Both the position numbers and the translations under genes were made by a program. A stretch of 64,000 nucleotides of DNA from Rhabdophis nuchalis (lineage: Eukaryota > Chordata > Lepidosauria > Squamata > Natricidae): positions 84,824,375-84,888,374 of the forward strand of contig CM077644.1 in assembly GCA_039707465.1 (NCBI GenBank), read 5' to 3'. Shown one piece after another: positions 36,498 to 48,132 of the stretch (position 1 is its first letter; the number at the start of each line of letters is the position of its first letter). Below the pieces are notes generated by a model. That model did not search any database and was not told where the DNA came from. It worked only from the letters and a program-made list of their open reading frames with translations.

Positions 36498-38035
36498 TAA
36501 TATCGTAAATAGAGCCATGGCTTTACTTAATAAACACTTAAACAAATTGGACCCCAGCTAAACAAAGAGTATCTGTATAAACACACAGACAAACAATGGA
36601 GAAAAGACAGAAATGGCATTTCTTTTGCCTTGCCACTCTGCCCATTTTTTACACTAGCAACATTTTGCACTGGTAAGTATAAGCCTCATAGTCATCGAGT
36701 CTTTGTCAAGAGAGACTTGTTCCAATCATGCAGAATTTAAAAAGAGAACAACCTGGAGCCCATATTCACAATGCTAAGAAAGAGGACCAGCAGGAAGTCT
36801 AATATTCCATTAGCGCAGGAAAGAGCAAACTTAAAGCTTATAGCCAACCAAATTAAGAAGCTGAGAGTTGAGGAAATGAGTGAAGTTCAAAGCAATTTTA
36901 GACCCACCAGCCAAAAGAGCTCTGATAGAATTTAATGAGATAATAAAATTCACCTCACTGTCACTGAGTTTTTCCTACATATGGAACTGAAGTGTTCTTC
37001 ATGTATGAGATTGAAGCTGCAATGTTGTATATTGTCTGTATCAGTCCCGGGAGCAGTAGAAAGCCACTGAATTTGTAAAGCACTTTGAAGGCACCCGATT
37101 CAATTTCCTGCTTTGAAACAAATCTTCCTGAAAATGCGTTATGAATCTGCTTCAATGGAATAATCTGATCGAAGCATTGTTGAATTGGAGTACTCTTTCA
37201 AAGCTCAGCATAAACTAATATATCATTGCTCTGATTCCTTGGGTTTTCAAATAATGCCTCAAGGGATAACTATAAATATTGATGTAAATGTTCTTGAAAG
37301 CATGAATAATATCTTCTTCAGTGTGCTATTTTGTAAGAAAACCTTAAATTTGAGAGAAATTTGAAATCTATGTAATTATTAAAAAATAATTTTCAACCTC
37401 ACCAAAAGTTAGAATTAATTATATAAGATGGTCAGCACTCTGTTTGCTATTAGAGGATAATTCTCCAGAGAAAATGGCAAAATTATCTGGGGTGGTGGTG
37501 TGAATTTGACACAAGAAAATTTGAATGTGCTGAACCTAGAAAGGGCTGCAAAGAACAAAAATCCATAAAAATCCCACCTGTGTTGCTTTATGGCCATGAC
37601 TCATGATGCTGTTGATTGCTCCATTCTAAGCTCTTTCCCCCTCTCTCTCACTTCCTTCTCAATCACATAACCCAGATTCTCCCCTAGCATTCCTTAAACT
37701 CTTTATCGTCCTTCAAATCTAATTTGGTACCCAGCGGCTTTTATAAAAAACATCGAGGCTGTTTTCTTGATATTATCTTGAAATGGTTTGCCATCACTAT
37801 TATTCAGGAATTTATTTCAATTTCCCCACACAAGAACTAATAAAGAACAACCTTTATATGGATGAGAGGATGTTGTAGACGATTAAGTTTGTTCCAGAAA
37901 GCTCTGTTATTATTATTATTTTTTCTGTTGAGGCTTCAAGACAATGCTAATTTCCTCATCAAGATCCATATCTAGTAGTTGGGCAAGGTACTATACTTTC
38001 ATCATACATATAACAAACCAGGTTTTCAAGAATGC
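36498..38035. other. no gene seen
   Basis: Unassigned AT-rich sequence. No supported exon or repeat. Confidence 0.3.
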
Positions 38036-39062
38036 AGAATAATAGAGTTGGAAGGGACCTTTAAGGTCTTCTAGGCCAACCCCCTGCTCAGGCAGCAGAC
38101 CCAGAGGTGGTATTCAGCAGGTTCTGACCAGTTCTGGAGAACCAGTAGCGGACATTTTGAGTAGTTTGGAGAACCAGTAAATACCACCTCTGACTTGCCC
38201 CGCCCCCATCTATTCTCTGCCTCTCCGAGTTCCAGCTGATAGGGAAAAAATGGGGATTTTGCAGTAACCTTCCCCTGGATTGTGGTGGGAATTGAGATTT
38301 TACAGTATCCTTTCCCTGCCACACCTACCAAGCCACTCCCTCCAAGCCATGCCACACCCACCAAGCCACGCCCACAGAACCGCTAGTAAAAAAATTTCAA
38401 TCCCAGCACTGAGAAGTCCCTATACATTTAAGATAACTGGATATCCAGTCTCTTCTTAAAAACCTACAATTAATGAAGCACCTACAACTTCTGAAAGTAA
38501 GCCATTCCACTGATTAATTGTTCTCACTGTTAGGAAGTCTCTACTTAGTTCTAGTTTGTATCTCTCCTTGATTAGTTTCCATCTATTATTTCTAGTCCTG
38601 ACCTTCTGATCATTTGGAAAATAGGTTGAACTCTTTTCTTTGTGGCAGCCCTTCAAATATTGGCACATGATATCATGTTGGCCCTTGTCCTTCTTTTCTG
38701 TATAAACTAACCATACCCAATTCCTGCAACTGTTCTTCATATGTTTTAGTCTTCAGGTCCTTAATCACCTTAGCTGCTCTTCTCTGCATTCTTTCCAAAG
38801 TCTCAATATATATATATATTATAATGTGGTGATCATAATTTGATGTAGTACTCCAGGTGTGGTCATACTAAGGTTTTATATAACAAAGATAAACTTTTAT
38901 AGAACTTTATAGAACTTTTAAAATATTCTAAGTGATCTTGATTCTATCCCTGTTTATGCCACCAAGGATTGCATTAGCTTTTTTGGCTGCTGCCACACAC
39001 CACTGGCTCATATTTAGGTAATTGTCCACAAGGACTCCAAAATCCCTCTCGCAGTTACAGCT
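38036..39062 (-). mobile_element. CR1-type LINE 3' fragment (antisense), split by a hAT
   Basis: Left end carries the inverted CR1 tail (agagttggaagggaccttt). On the minus strand the ORF remnant reads INQWNGLLSEVVGASL and then, upstream, DIMCQYLKGCHKEKSSTYF, followed by the region corresponding to the PHLEY-type block near 38850-38870 and a CpG-poor stretch to ~39060. A 310-bp hAT sits in the 3' UTR. Multiple frameshifts make it inactive. Confidence 0.85.
38094..38419 (+). mobile_element. hAT MITE nested in antisense CR1
   Basis: The element (38102-38411) starts cagaggtggtattcagcagg and ends caatcccagcactg, flanked by agcagacc (38094-38101) and agaagtcc (38412-38419), 6/8 identical. The interior holds the ggggattttgcagtaacc and ccaagccacgcccacagaacc blocks in inverted orientation to the 1.1- and 17.8-kb copies. 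Removing it joins CR1 gcagacc to ctatac as in other CR1 copies. Confidence 0.75.
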
Positions 39063-39223
39063 TATAAGAGAAGAGAGTTTTCTGTGCAGAGAAGCTGGCT
39101 TTGGAAAGCCCTAGAGGAGGCATTTGGAGAAAATGAAGCCAAGCAATGTTATTTTTCTTTTTTGTAGCTAGGAGTCTTGGTGGGGGAAAGCTAGGTTGCT
39201 TATGAAGCAGATTTAAGATTTAC

Positions 39224-39360
39224 TTTCGAACTGTTGGGTTGGCAGAAGCTGGGACAAGTAACGGAAGCTCACTCTGTTACATAGTCTAGGGATTCGAACT
39301 GCCAAACTGCTAACTTTTCTAATTGACAAGTGTCTTAGCCACTGAGCCACCATGTCCCTT
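39224..39360 (-). mobile_element. tRNA-derived SINE, family B, 5' part (antisense)
   Basis: The minus strand reads agggacatggtggctcagtgg, then cagttcgaatccc, then acttgtcccagcttctgcc, that is, the head and first body block of the family also at 28.0 and 33.3 kb. The tail half is missing. Confidence 0.75.
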
Positions 39361-39437
39361 AGCATCAGCTAGATGCTGCCATTTGCTCTGACATACATTA
39401 TAGTCTACAAGAACTGCGTTTCCCATATTTCCCAATA

Positions 39438-39735
39438 AATAGTGTTGAGTCCTCAGGTCTACGACCCAGACAGCAAGTCTGGTAACCTGTGAGTCACCGC
39501 ATTCCAGAACAGATCAGGCAGCTGCATTAATTGACTGAGACGAGCTGTCTGGAAAGGAGTTACAATGTTGCAATTGCTTGCTAGGAGTTTTCCTGCCTGG
39601 TAACTCTATATAAGAGGTTGCCAGAGAAGAAACCTTGCCAGTTGAATCTTGAGTGTGTTGTAAATAGTGTGGATAAACGTTCCTGTTGTTTTGACCATGC
39701 CTGAGTCGGAATCCTTTGTCTGATCTAACAAATAG
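39438..39735 (+). mobile_element. solo LTR with 5-bp target duplication
   Basis: A 288-bp unit (39443-39730) starting TGTTGAGTCC and ending GATCTAACA, flanked on both sides by aatag (39438-39442, 39731-39735). It contains a TATA-like ctatataagag at ~39606 and ends after ataaacgttcctg, consistent with a U3-R-U5 order. TG...CA ends plus a 5-bp duplication fit a Gypsy or an endogenous-retrovirus LTR; I cannot tell which. No internal retroviral gene is adjacent, so it is a recombination-derived solo LTR. Orientation follows the TATA motif. Confidence 0.7.
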
Positions 39736-39869
39736 AGTACATTGTACCTACTTCTGTACTTTTAAAGACCATTAAGACCATTACTCCAATCCCAGATCCT
39801 GTGCCCAGCTCCATCACTATCCCTGTATGAACTGATATTTCATTTGCAAGCCGCATGGTTCATACAGAC

Positions 39870-39947
39870 CAGGGGTTTCCAAACTTGCAAACTTTAAGAA
39901 TTGTGGACTTCAGCTACCAGAATTTCCCGGCCAAGCTTTGAATCCAT
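39870..39947. mobile_element. palindromic hAT MITE, left-half remnant
   Basis: Starts caggggtttccaaac and carries ttgtggacttcagc and agaatttcccggcc, the left arm of the family complete at 57.9 kb. The right arm is absent. Confidence 0.55.
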
Positions 39948-42379
39948 ATTGTAGACCTCCGATATAGATAATATAGAAATCCATTAATCTTTTGAAACTA
40001 ATTTTGATGAGGGTTTCTAGAGCCTTGGTGAGAACATAGAAACATAGAAGGATTTAGTAGAAGGATTTCCTGGAGTGCAAATTAATCCATCTGTGATAGG
40101 CCTATAAGATCTGGGCCCTAAACACTATCCTTTAGGTGGGGTATGGATTCTATTCTTCATTCAAGAGAGAAGTAACTCAATTGTTCTGACTGACTTTGCA
40201 ATGGGTAAATGGTAAGTTATTTGACAGAGGAGGAGGCATATCGGAAACCAAGAGTGAGAGCCGGAGTTATGCTTTAAGAAATGTCAGCATGTCTCACACC
40301 AGGAGGCTAGATTAAATGCAGGGGTATGGTAGCATTAGCAGGTATGGCAATAACAAAGATGTGCAAATACAGCTTTTAACTGTGGGTGTAACTGAATAGT
40401 GCAGGAAGAACTATGCCTGGCTCTACCTTACCAGCAAGTGGTGTTAATTTTTCAATTCTGTGGCAGCCCCAATAATCTAGTGGGTTGGAGAGCAAGGATT
40501 TAAAATGATAGATCACGAAAAGAATTAACTGCTATTTAAAAGGGATACTCTTAAGAGCTGAACTCACTTATGTGCTATACATTATAACCCTGCCTTCAGA
40601 GCTACATTAGCTTAAAACTCGAAATGTAATTCTTTTGCTCTAGGAAAATGAATGGAGTCATTTCCTATGTCTCCGAGTACCCTGAACTAGGCTTTTAGGA
40701 AACTGAAATTGACCTCCTGGTGCCCTTTGGATGTCTGCTTGAAATGTGAGGCATGAACTTGTAGAAAAGGTGACAGCTGTGAAACGGATTGTCTTTCATT
40801 TGTCATCCCCAATGGGTGCGTTTCTGCTGATTTCAAGAAGGAACTCTGAAATGTTGTAGGGTGGGTCTGTCTAATTTTATTTATTTATTTTCCACTTTTG
40901 GCCTCCTCACAAGTTTTTAAATAGGACTGGGTAGAGCTTTGGGGCAGTAGGGGGCAATGCAGAGCTATAGAGTGGAGGACCTAATGAATCAACCTCCTGA
41001 AAACTTCAGGGGAAATAATATAGAAGGATGACTTCTCTCAAGAAGTCTTCAGTACACTCCGTTTGCACATATTGTTCTTTGTCCTGTTGCTAATCAGAGT
41101 GGAGGGGGCTGATATTAGTTAGATTATTACTCTCTTTCCTTGTTTTCCTTCACCCCCCTCCTTGACTGAAACTACAGCCTCTCCAATTTTGCCCCTCCTT
41201 GTTTCTTTCTCAGCTGCTGCCGATCTTGAAAGTCCCTTGTTGGCACAGAAATCTTTACGTTGGTATGAAGGACGAAGTAAGCTGAAAAGACCCGAGGCTT
41301 CATATGCAAATAATTTTAGCGTTTCCCTCAATGGCAGCAGCCTATAAAGGAAAGTTATCTCCAGTTTTATGACGTCTAATAAGAGGCAGCTTGTGAGAAG
41401 CGAAAGAGTCTGTTTCTGTTGGCGAGCAGCAGCTCAATCAAAGGCTGAAATCTACAAACCAGATATATATTTGGAGCAAGGCTCAGAATGTTCTCATAGA
41501 TAGCAATGGGATTTTTTTTTTTTAATGAGATGATTTCTCAGGATGATTTGGGCACCGAGCACATAGCTGAGGTAGGAAGTAGCAGAAGACTATTTTAGAA
41601 GTCTCCTGGAGGAAAATCTGAGGCCTTTGGGGTTAGCAGTGAGTTGGCAACATGAGTTTTCACAAGGAAAGGGTTGCTGTATCTCTTTCAACATTTGAAA
41701 TTTTAGTTGTTTCCCCAGAGCTAGGAGGACAACTGGTCTTCTTCTAAAGAAAAAGAAAATTTCCTCCTGAGGTATAAATTAGTCATTGGTGCACCATGAC
41801 TTTTGACTTGGAGAGATGGGCCTTTTCTTTGAGGCCAACATATGATAAGGGATCAACTAGTACCTGCCCCTAAACTATGTCCCTGACTGTTCAGAATGAG
41901 TTTTGCATTCTAGAATTAATTAGTTCCCTACTTTTTAATTTCCAGAGGAAAAATTCAATTTGTGGATCACAGCCAGTGGCAGTAATCTATTTTCAAATAG
42001 GGGTGCCATTTTCCATTACTGCCAAATGCAGACTCTTGCCTGTTAATTCAGCATATAATATGAAGTCAGATAGCCATTTGAATGTTAAAATTACCATTTC
42101 ACCATGTAAAGCTTTGAGTAGTGAGAGGTGAACTCCCCTAGTTTGCTAAGCTTTGGGAGGGGGATCCTCCTAACTCATAGATCTACCATGAAATATATGG
42201 AATTTATTCCACATTAAGAAGAATCCAAAAGGTTACGATAGACTTCTGATCCACCTTACCTATGTGAATTTAGGACTTTTAAGTGGCACCACCAACTCAG
42301 CCTTAAGTAAAATTGACTTCATCTGAACATTCTCAGAGGCTAGAATTCATAGATGTTGTAATCTCAAGTGCCTTCCAAT
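39948..42379. other. no gene seen; mostly unique
   Basis: No recognised transposon and no supported exon. See the candidate regulatory stretch at 41280-41450 inside it. Confidence 0.35.
41280..41450. promoter_or_regulatory. candidate enhancer-like motif cluster
   Basis: An octamer atgcaaat at 41304-41311, tataaa at 41343-41348 and a LEF/TCF-like atcaaagg at 41437-41444 lie within 140 bp of complex, non-repetitive sequence. Motif clustering can arise by chance, so this is a weak inference. Confidence 0.2.
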
Positions 42380-42849
42380 TTTTAGAGGATGTTGGCTTTA
42401 GCTAATCTGAAAGTATTTTACACAGTTTGCTGATGGTTCTGTTATTTTCTGTATATTATATCCCCATCCCCTGATCCGCAATATAAGACAGATGCACAAT
42501 TTTCTTTGGATCACTCTTGGTGCGGGAGTGACACATTTGGAGTTGCAGTCCCCAAAGAGAATGAGGGCAGCACAAACAGGCCCTGGAATCAGACACACAC
42601 ACATCCCACACACACATACAAAAAATACCCACCTGGAATTAAATTCAAAATTAATATGAGAATATTATCATTAATACTCTCCAAGTACTTAATAGTTTCC
42701 CTTTTCTCATCCATTAAAAGGGCAGATATTAAAGCCTCTCAAAAATTTTCAGAGGCTTCTTCAAGCCCTAGGCCAAAGGTGTTACACTTTGAAATGGGAT
42801 GTTATGAATATTTAAATCAATAACTGAATGTGCTTATTTGCATGTGTTC
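42380..42849. repeat. 470-bp duplicated segment, copy B (partner at 5817-6296)
   Basis: Nearly identical to 5817-6296 but lacks its 10-bp insertion. Flanks are unrelated unique sequence with no target duplication or poly-A tail, so this looks like the source locus, not a mobile-element insertion. It holds the open frame 42506-42823 (105 codons), which differs from the partner frame by K/R, N/H and S/F replacements, and an inverted octamer atttgcat near its right end. Confidence 0.85.
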
Positions 42850-45565
42850 TTGGTTCTGAAAAGCCAGTCAGAAAAGACCCCTTCTCCTAAATATTCCTTC
42901 TAAATGTTTTCTCTGGTCTGTTTTGTCATGCCCTACCTTAATGTGCATTCAGTTGTATAGTTTCTGATACCTTTGACTAAAGAAGACCAACAAGGTAACC
43001 TTTTTCTGAAATGAGAAATGTTTGTGTTGTGTTACAAATAAGCACAACACAACATTCTTCCTAATAGTAAGCCCCACACTTTTCTCTGTGAATTCCCTTC
43101 AGGCACTAAAGTGTATCACACAATAAGGGGTATAACAACCCCCCCCCCCCCTTTCAGCATACTTTTATTAAAAAAAAGCATGGATCTGGTTTTCTGGGAA
43201 AAGATGGGAAAACAAATGTCAAATCTTTATTTCTTAATGTATAGGTTCAATTACTTCAAAACAATGTATTTTCCCCAGAAGGACATTTTTTTTAAATACA
43301 GCCACAGCATCATGCTGTAAGCGATTTTCTACAAGAACCAAAAAATACATTTTCACAACATAATCCATCAGAAATTCTTTGTAGGGAAACTACATTGTGA
43401 TCATTAATTAAATATGATATGTATAAGAGTGTATCCATCTTACTTTGAAAAATATCATTAATTTCAAGCAAAGTTTGCAATAGATATTCCAGTTTATTAA
43501 ATTAGAAAATAATTATTCCTCCTATAAATTCAAGGTGATTGGGGCTAAGATAGATGGTTTCTTCCTCCATCAAGATATTACCAACCTGGAGGTAATATTA
43601 ACAAGATCCAGTGATAACAAGAACCAGACCTAGGAAGACCATGTTGTTTTCCAAATGGTACTTACTTGGTTGTACTTTGCAGTGGGACTGCAGTTTGTGG
43701 AACATTTATATGTTTGTGGAAAATTCTGTCTCTACTTATTCAAGGATCAGCCATAATCTCATTGGGGGAGTTCAGTTGCTGTGGTCATACAGAGTATGCT
43801 TTCAATTTTTATTTGTTCAGATTTCTTTTGTCTCTTTCTTCAAAGGGCTCAGAAGACCCTTATCTCACTTTATCTGCACAACATCTCTTCAAAATAGTTT
43901 AGGCTGCAAGTAATCATTTGCTGAAGGTCACCTCTCTGACTAGCGATTTAAATCGCTCTCCCGCCCACATACAAACGGCACGCTAACCACTACTCAGGAA
44001 TCAATTACCATTGCATTTGGGACCTTGAAGTCTTAATAAAAGCAAAAAGCATGAATTGTTCTGAACATTTGGTTTACAGGCAACCTGACCATCAAAGAAC
44101 CCTTTAAAAAACACACACACAAGCAAACATTATTTTGATGGGAAGTTGCAAATAATGGTTGAGAGCCACTTATTTTCTGAAAATGTTAATTGAGTTGTAT
44201 CTTTAAAGCAAGGTATACAGGTGTAAGGTGTGAAAAGATTAGCCCTGGTTAACTATTCTGCCTTTTCAGCATTATGAGTTTAAAGCAGAGTAAATGTTGC
44301 TTTTTACTACCTTTTTGTACCCTCTTAGTAACATTTTTTAGGGGAAAAAATAGTGAAAAAACCCAAATTTTCAACCCTGTATGCCTTGATTACCCACCAT
44401 CCCACACATGTAAAATCTGTCCTTTCCCCAGAAGCATGTTTTTGTGTTGCTTGTCTAGGTAAGATTACACAGCCCAACAACCAGGTGTAGATATGATTTG
44501 CGGCATGGACTAATTTATACTATCCTTTTCCTAGATCTGTGAAAAGTCTGAGCTCTGAACTCTTCTGGACATACATAGAATCCAGGAGAAGATTTCCATT
44601 CTGCTTCTCACCCACAGGCTATTTCACATTCTGCATAAAACAGCTTTCAGTAATAATATCACTTCTACAAAATACATTCTTCTAACATTTCAGAGAAATC
44701 GTTCCAAGGGCCTTTTTGTGCAATTTGAATGTTTGCAATTTAGGGATTGGGGGGCAGCAACAGTCAAGGATCTGCAAACCTTCCTATTAATTAGCATTAT
44801 TAAAAATTAACAGTGTGCCAGAGGTGACTTTAGAGATACTGTAAATATATTCAGATGAAGAGAAAGAAATACAGAGGCTGTCGGCCTTCAGAATTTTATT
44901 TTATTTATTTATTTATTGTTAGAAAAATGTTTGCTTTGCCATTCTGAGACAAAGGTAATAAAGTCACACTTAATTTCAGCTCAGCTCTCAGTGAATACAG
45001 GAATGCACTATATTTGCTTGGCAGCAGCACAGAAGTAGCTTGCCACGATTCTCTTGTGGGATTGCTTGTTTATTTATTGTTGATCTGTTTGCGCAGCCCA
45101 AGTCAATCTGACCCTTCTTAGCTTCTGAACTAGATGGGTCCAGCCACCTTTGGGGACTTAGGAACAAAACTTGATTGCATGTGCAAAAATGTCCCTGCAG
45201 TCAGGGTAAATGAAGATTTCAGTTTTAAAAGGGGTTTGTTTTTACAAGTGGAGAGGTAGGTATATCAAGAATTGAGTTAAAGGTGATTGAGCAGGGGGCA
45301 GGCACTGTTAGATAGAGCAGCAGGGGTAGCAACAGCATGGAGAAAGTGGCATGGCACAAAATACACGTCCAGGTAAGTGGTGACCAAAGCGTAGGTGCTG
45401 CTAAATTCAATGTGCCATAGCTCTTGCAAAGGCATGGGAAACCTTCCCTCCCTCTTTCCCTCCTTTGGGGACTTAGGAACAAAACTTTTCCCTAACATTT
45501 CCTGCAAGATTGGAAACCCTTGCAAATTCTTGCAAAATGCTCATAGCTTCAACTTTAAACTCCCT
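42850..45565. other. no gene seen; unique sequence
   Basis: No recognised repeat or exon. A C14 run lies at about 43138-43151. Short frames such as 43611-43913 have no recognisable domain. Confidence 0.35.
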
Positions 45566-45787
45566 ACCGTGGTTCCCTCCCCACTCCTGGGGGAAGGTTA
45601 CTGCAAAATCCCCCTTCCCTTCCCACCCGACTAACCTGCTTTTCAGCTCTGTTCTCCTGTTCAGAGCAACAAAAGAAGATCAGCTGGGAGGATGGGAGGC
45701 AGCATGGGTGGGGCCAGCCTATTTGCCGGTTTTCCCAACTATTCAAAATTTCCAGAACCCGTCATAACTGACTGAATACCACCTCTG
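45566..45787 (+). mobile_element. hAT MITE fragment
   Basis: Carries gggggaaggttactgcaaaa near its left side and ends gactgaataccacctctgg, matching in part the elements at 1.1 and 38.1 kb. The left terminus is missing and no target duplication can be assigned. Confidence 0.6.
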
Positions 45788-45802
45788 GCCTGTAAGTCTT
45801 TT

Positions 45803-46292
45803 ACCTAAACTAGTGATGGCTAACATTTTTGGTGCCATGTGCCACCATAGAATGCATGCACAATCCCAAAATGCAATATATGTGCTGCACCCTGCACATG
45901 TGCCCCGGCCCCCATGCATGCATCCCCTACGCATGTGCTCCATCCCCCTTCACTCATTTTTGGTTTCTAGGTTGGGGCAGGCTGCCTTCCAGGCCCAAAA
46001 CAGGGTGCAGGAGGAGCGTGCGCATGCGCACAACACATATGAACCTCCAAAATGCAATGTGAGTGCCCCACACACATCTACCCTGCTCCCCAGGCATGCG
46101 TGCACATGTCCCTCAAATGTGCCTCAACTCCCCGTGCATGTGCAGCAGAGACCCCAAAACTAGTTAGCTGGCGGGAGGCACTTGTGCATGCATGGTGGAA
46201 CAGGGCTGGGGTGATGGCTGGCATGCCCACAGAGAGGGCTCTACATGCCACCTGTGGCACATGTGCCATAGGTTCGCCATCAAGAATCTAAG
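45803..46292 (+). mobile_element. hAT MITE, same family as 29.7 and 54.8 kb
   Basis: Starts tagtgatggctaac at 45811 and ends ggttcgccatcaag near 46284. The flanking octamers acctaaac and atctaagt match only 5/8, so this is an older copy. The interior has many TGCATG/CACATG words and GC-rich stretches that generate unrelated open frames of 60-116 codons. Confidence 0.75.
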
Positions 46293-46997
46293 TTTTGCAT
46301 TTCTCAACCTTTGCTAGGCAAGTCTCTGTACGTAACAGATTTTACCCAGTAATCAATCTGCTATCTCCCCCTTCTTATGATGTCCCCAGCAAATTTCTGA
46401 CATTCACTAAACAATAACAAAATATGATATTACCATATTAAAAGATAAATACAGTAATGGCTACTGCAAATGCTGGGAAATTGAACTCATGTAATTAATA
46501 ATACAAAGACTATGGCTCCCCCCCACCCCCCATGGTTGAAGACAGCAATCTGGAAAGAGAGAAATCCCTCAAGTGTTTAATGTGGAAGCAGCCTAAAACA
46601 TATATTAAAAATGTTTCTGTCAATGTTAATTTTACACAGCATGAATTTTCCAATAGGAAACCATCCAACTCTGAGCATTTTGCTGTTTGTGAAAGGGAAT
46701 CCATGTATTGAATTACATTGACTTAAAGTGACCCATTTTAACAAAAATCAAATAAACTTATTAAGAAAAAGGGTGTGTGTGCAGGTTTGCAAAATGTCAG
46801 GTCGTTAAAGGGAGACCAATGTTCCGTTCACTCATCAAACATCTTTAAAAGGGAGAAACGGTTATTTACACCCTTTTTCCATTTTGCATAGGGCTGTGTC
46901 CACTTTCAGGTTGGGTTCCAAAAAAGTGCTTTGGCACTTGCTGCCATCTGTCCTTGCTACTCAATCCCGGGCAAAGACCCAAGTGTGGCATTCCAGC
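46293..46997. other. no gene seen
   Basis: AT-rich unassigned sequence up to the Tigger-like element. Confidence 0.3.
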
Positions 46998-46999
46998 TA

Positions 47000-47376
47000 C
47001 AGGTAGTCCTCGACGTATGCCTATAATTGAGTCCAAAGATGCTGTTGCTAAACCAGACGTTTCTTAAGTGAGTTTTGCCCCATTTTACGACCTTTCTTGC
47101 CACAGTTGTTTAGTGAATCGCCGCAGTTATTAACCAGGTTTGTTAAGGGAATCTGGCTTCCCCATTGACTTTGCTCACCAGAAGGTTTGCAAAAGGGGAT
47201 CACGTGACCCCAAGTTACTGCAACTGTCCTAAGTATAAGTCAGTTGCCAAGCATCTGAATTTTGATCATGTGACCACAGGGAATGCTGTGATGGTCGTAA
47301 GTGTGGGGAAACAGTCAGAAGTCACTTTTTTCAGTCCCTTTCCGACTTTAAACAGTCATTAAATGAACTGTTCTCT
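47000..47376 (+). mobile_element. Tigger-like (Tc1/mariner) MITE
   Basis: Begins caggtagtcctcgac directly after TA (46998-46999), the expected target. Diagnostic blocks are gccccattttacgacctttc, ggcttccccattgac, gatcacgtgacccc and cacttttttcagt. The right end (to ~47376) has lost the mirror-image cctg terminus. No transposase frame is present. Confidence 0.75.
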
Positions 47377-47426
47377 CAAGTGTAGACATTTTGCATTTCT
47401 GTCTATAGATACAGCTCATGTGTCAT

Positions 47427-47480
47427 GTCACTTTTTTCAGTGCCGTTTTAACTTCAGTCAGTAAACGAACTGTTATAAGA
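47427..47480 (+). repeat. second copy of the Tigger-like 3' end
   Basis: The block cacttttttcagtgccgtt ... gtaaacgaactgttataag repeats the 47320-47376 end of the preceding element after a ~50-bp gap. It suggests a local duplication or two overlapping insertions. Confidence 0.6.
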
Positions 47481-47560
47481 TGGGTTACATTTCCATCTTT
47501 CAGTATCAGTTCTTTGATGTAGTTCAGACCAGGAAACCAAAACCAAGTGTACTAATTTTA

Positions 47561-48132
47561 ATCTATATAAATAAAAATGTAACAAGAGTTTGTTCAAAAC
47601 CGCTAATCTCCAAAAGTACTGCACCAATTGCTTCCAAATTTTCACACAACATTCCTTTCAAAGACTGCACCAATGATATATATAGATTGTGTAGATGTCA
47701 CACCTGTGCCAGGTACACACAACGGAAGCATAAAAATATTTTAAAAGGTAGGTAGATGGATACAGAGAGAGCAGTGGGCTGCAGGCATGTCATCCTTTAT
47801 GACATAAAATACTCTGTTCATAAGATTCAAGGAAAAATACAGTAGGTAGGTAGGTAGGCAGCTATAGGGATAGAGAGAGGGAGGGGAAAATGCGGTAGGT
47901 AGTAGGTAGAGGGATAGAGAGGGAGAGGGAGAAATATAGTAGGTAGGTAGGTAGGTAGGTAGGTAGGTAGGTAGGTAGAGGGATAGAGGGAGAAATACAG
48001 TGGGTAGGTAGGTTGGGGGTTATACGGTGGTTGTGTTTACGTGTTAGTGTGTGCAGGTATAGATCTACACACAGATTGGTTGGCCATTTAACCAGACTGG
48101 GCCACAGCAACGCTTGGCTGGGAACAGCTAAT
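47561..48132 (+). mobile_element. candidate non-autonomous Helitron
   Basis: The 570-bp interval 47562-48131 begins TCTATATAAATAAAAATG and ends GGGAACAGCTAA. Helitrons start with TC, end with CTRR, insert between A and T and make no target duplication; here A (47561) precedes and T (48132) follows. The gggccacagcaacgcttggc stretch before the end could form the usual sub-terminal hairpin. The interior includes tagg-type repeats and encodes no Rep/helicase. The fit is by structure only. Confidence 0.5.
47840..48015 (+). repeat. (TAGG)n-rich microsatellite block
   Basis: Four clusters of taggtagg units (longest at 47938-47980) separated by gatagaggga-type spacers. It lies inside the Helitron-like element. 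The spacing is irregular and the units are too short for a CRISPR array. Confidence 0.9.

Noticed and set aside
47840..48015. CRISPR-like regular repeats
   Set aside because: Units are 4-bp tagg with irregular spacers inside a transposon; this is a eukaryotic microsatellite.
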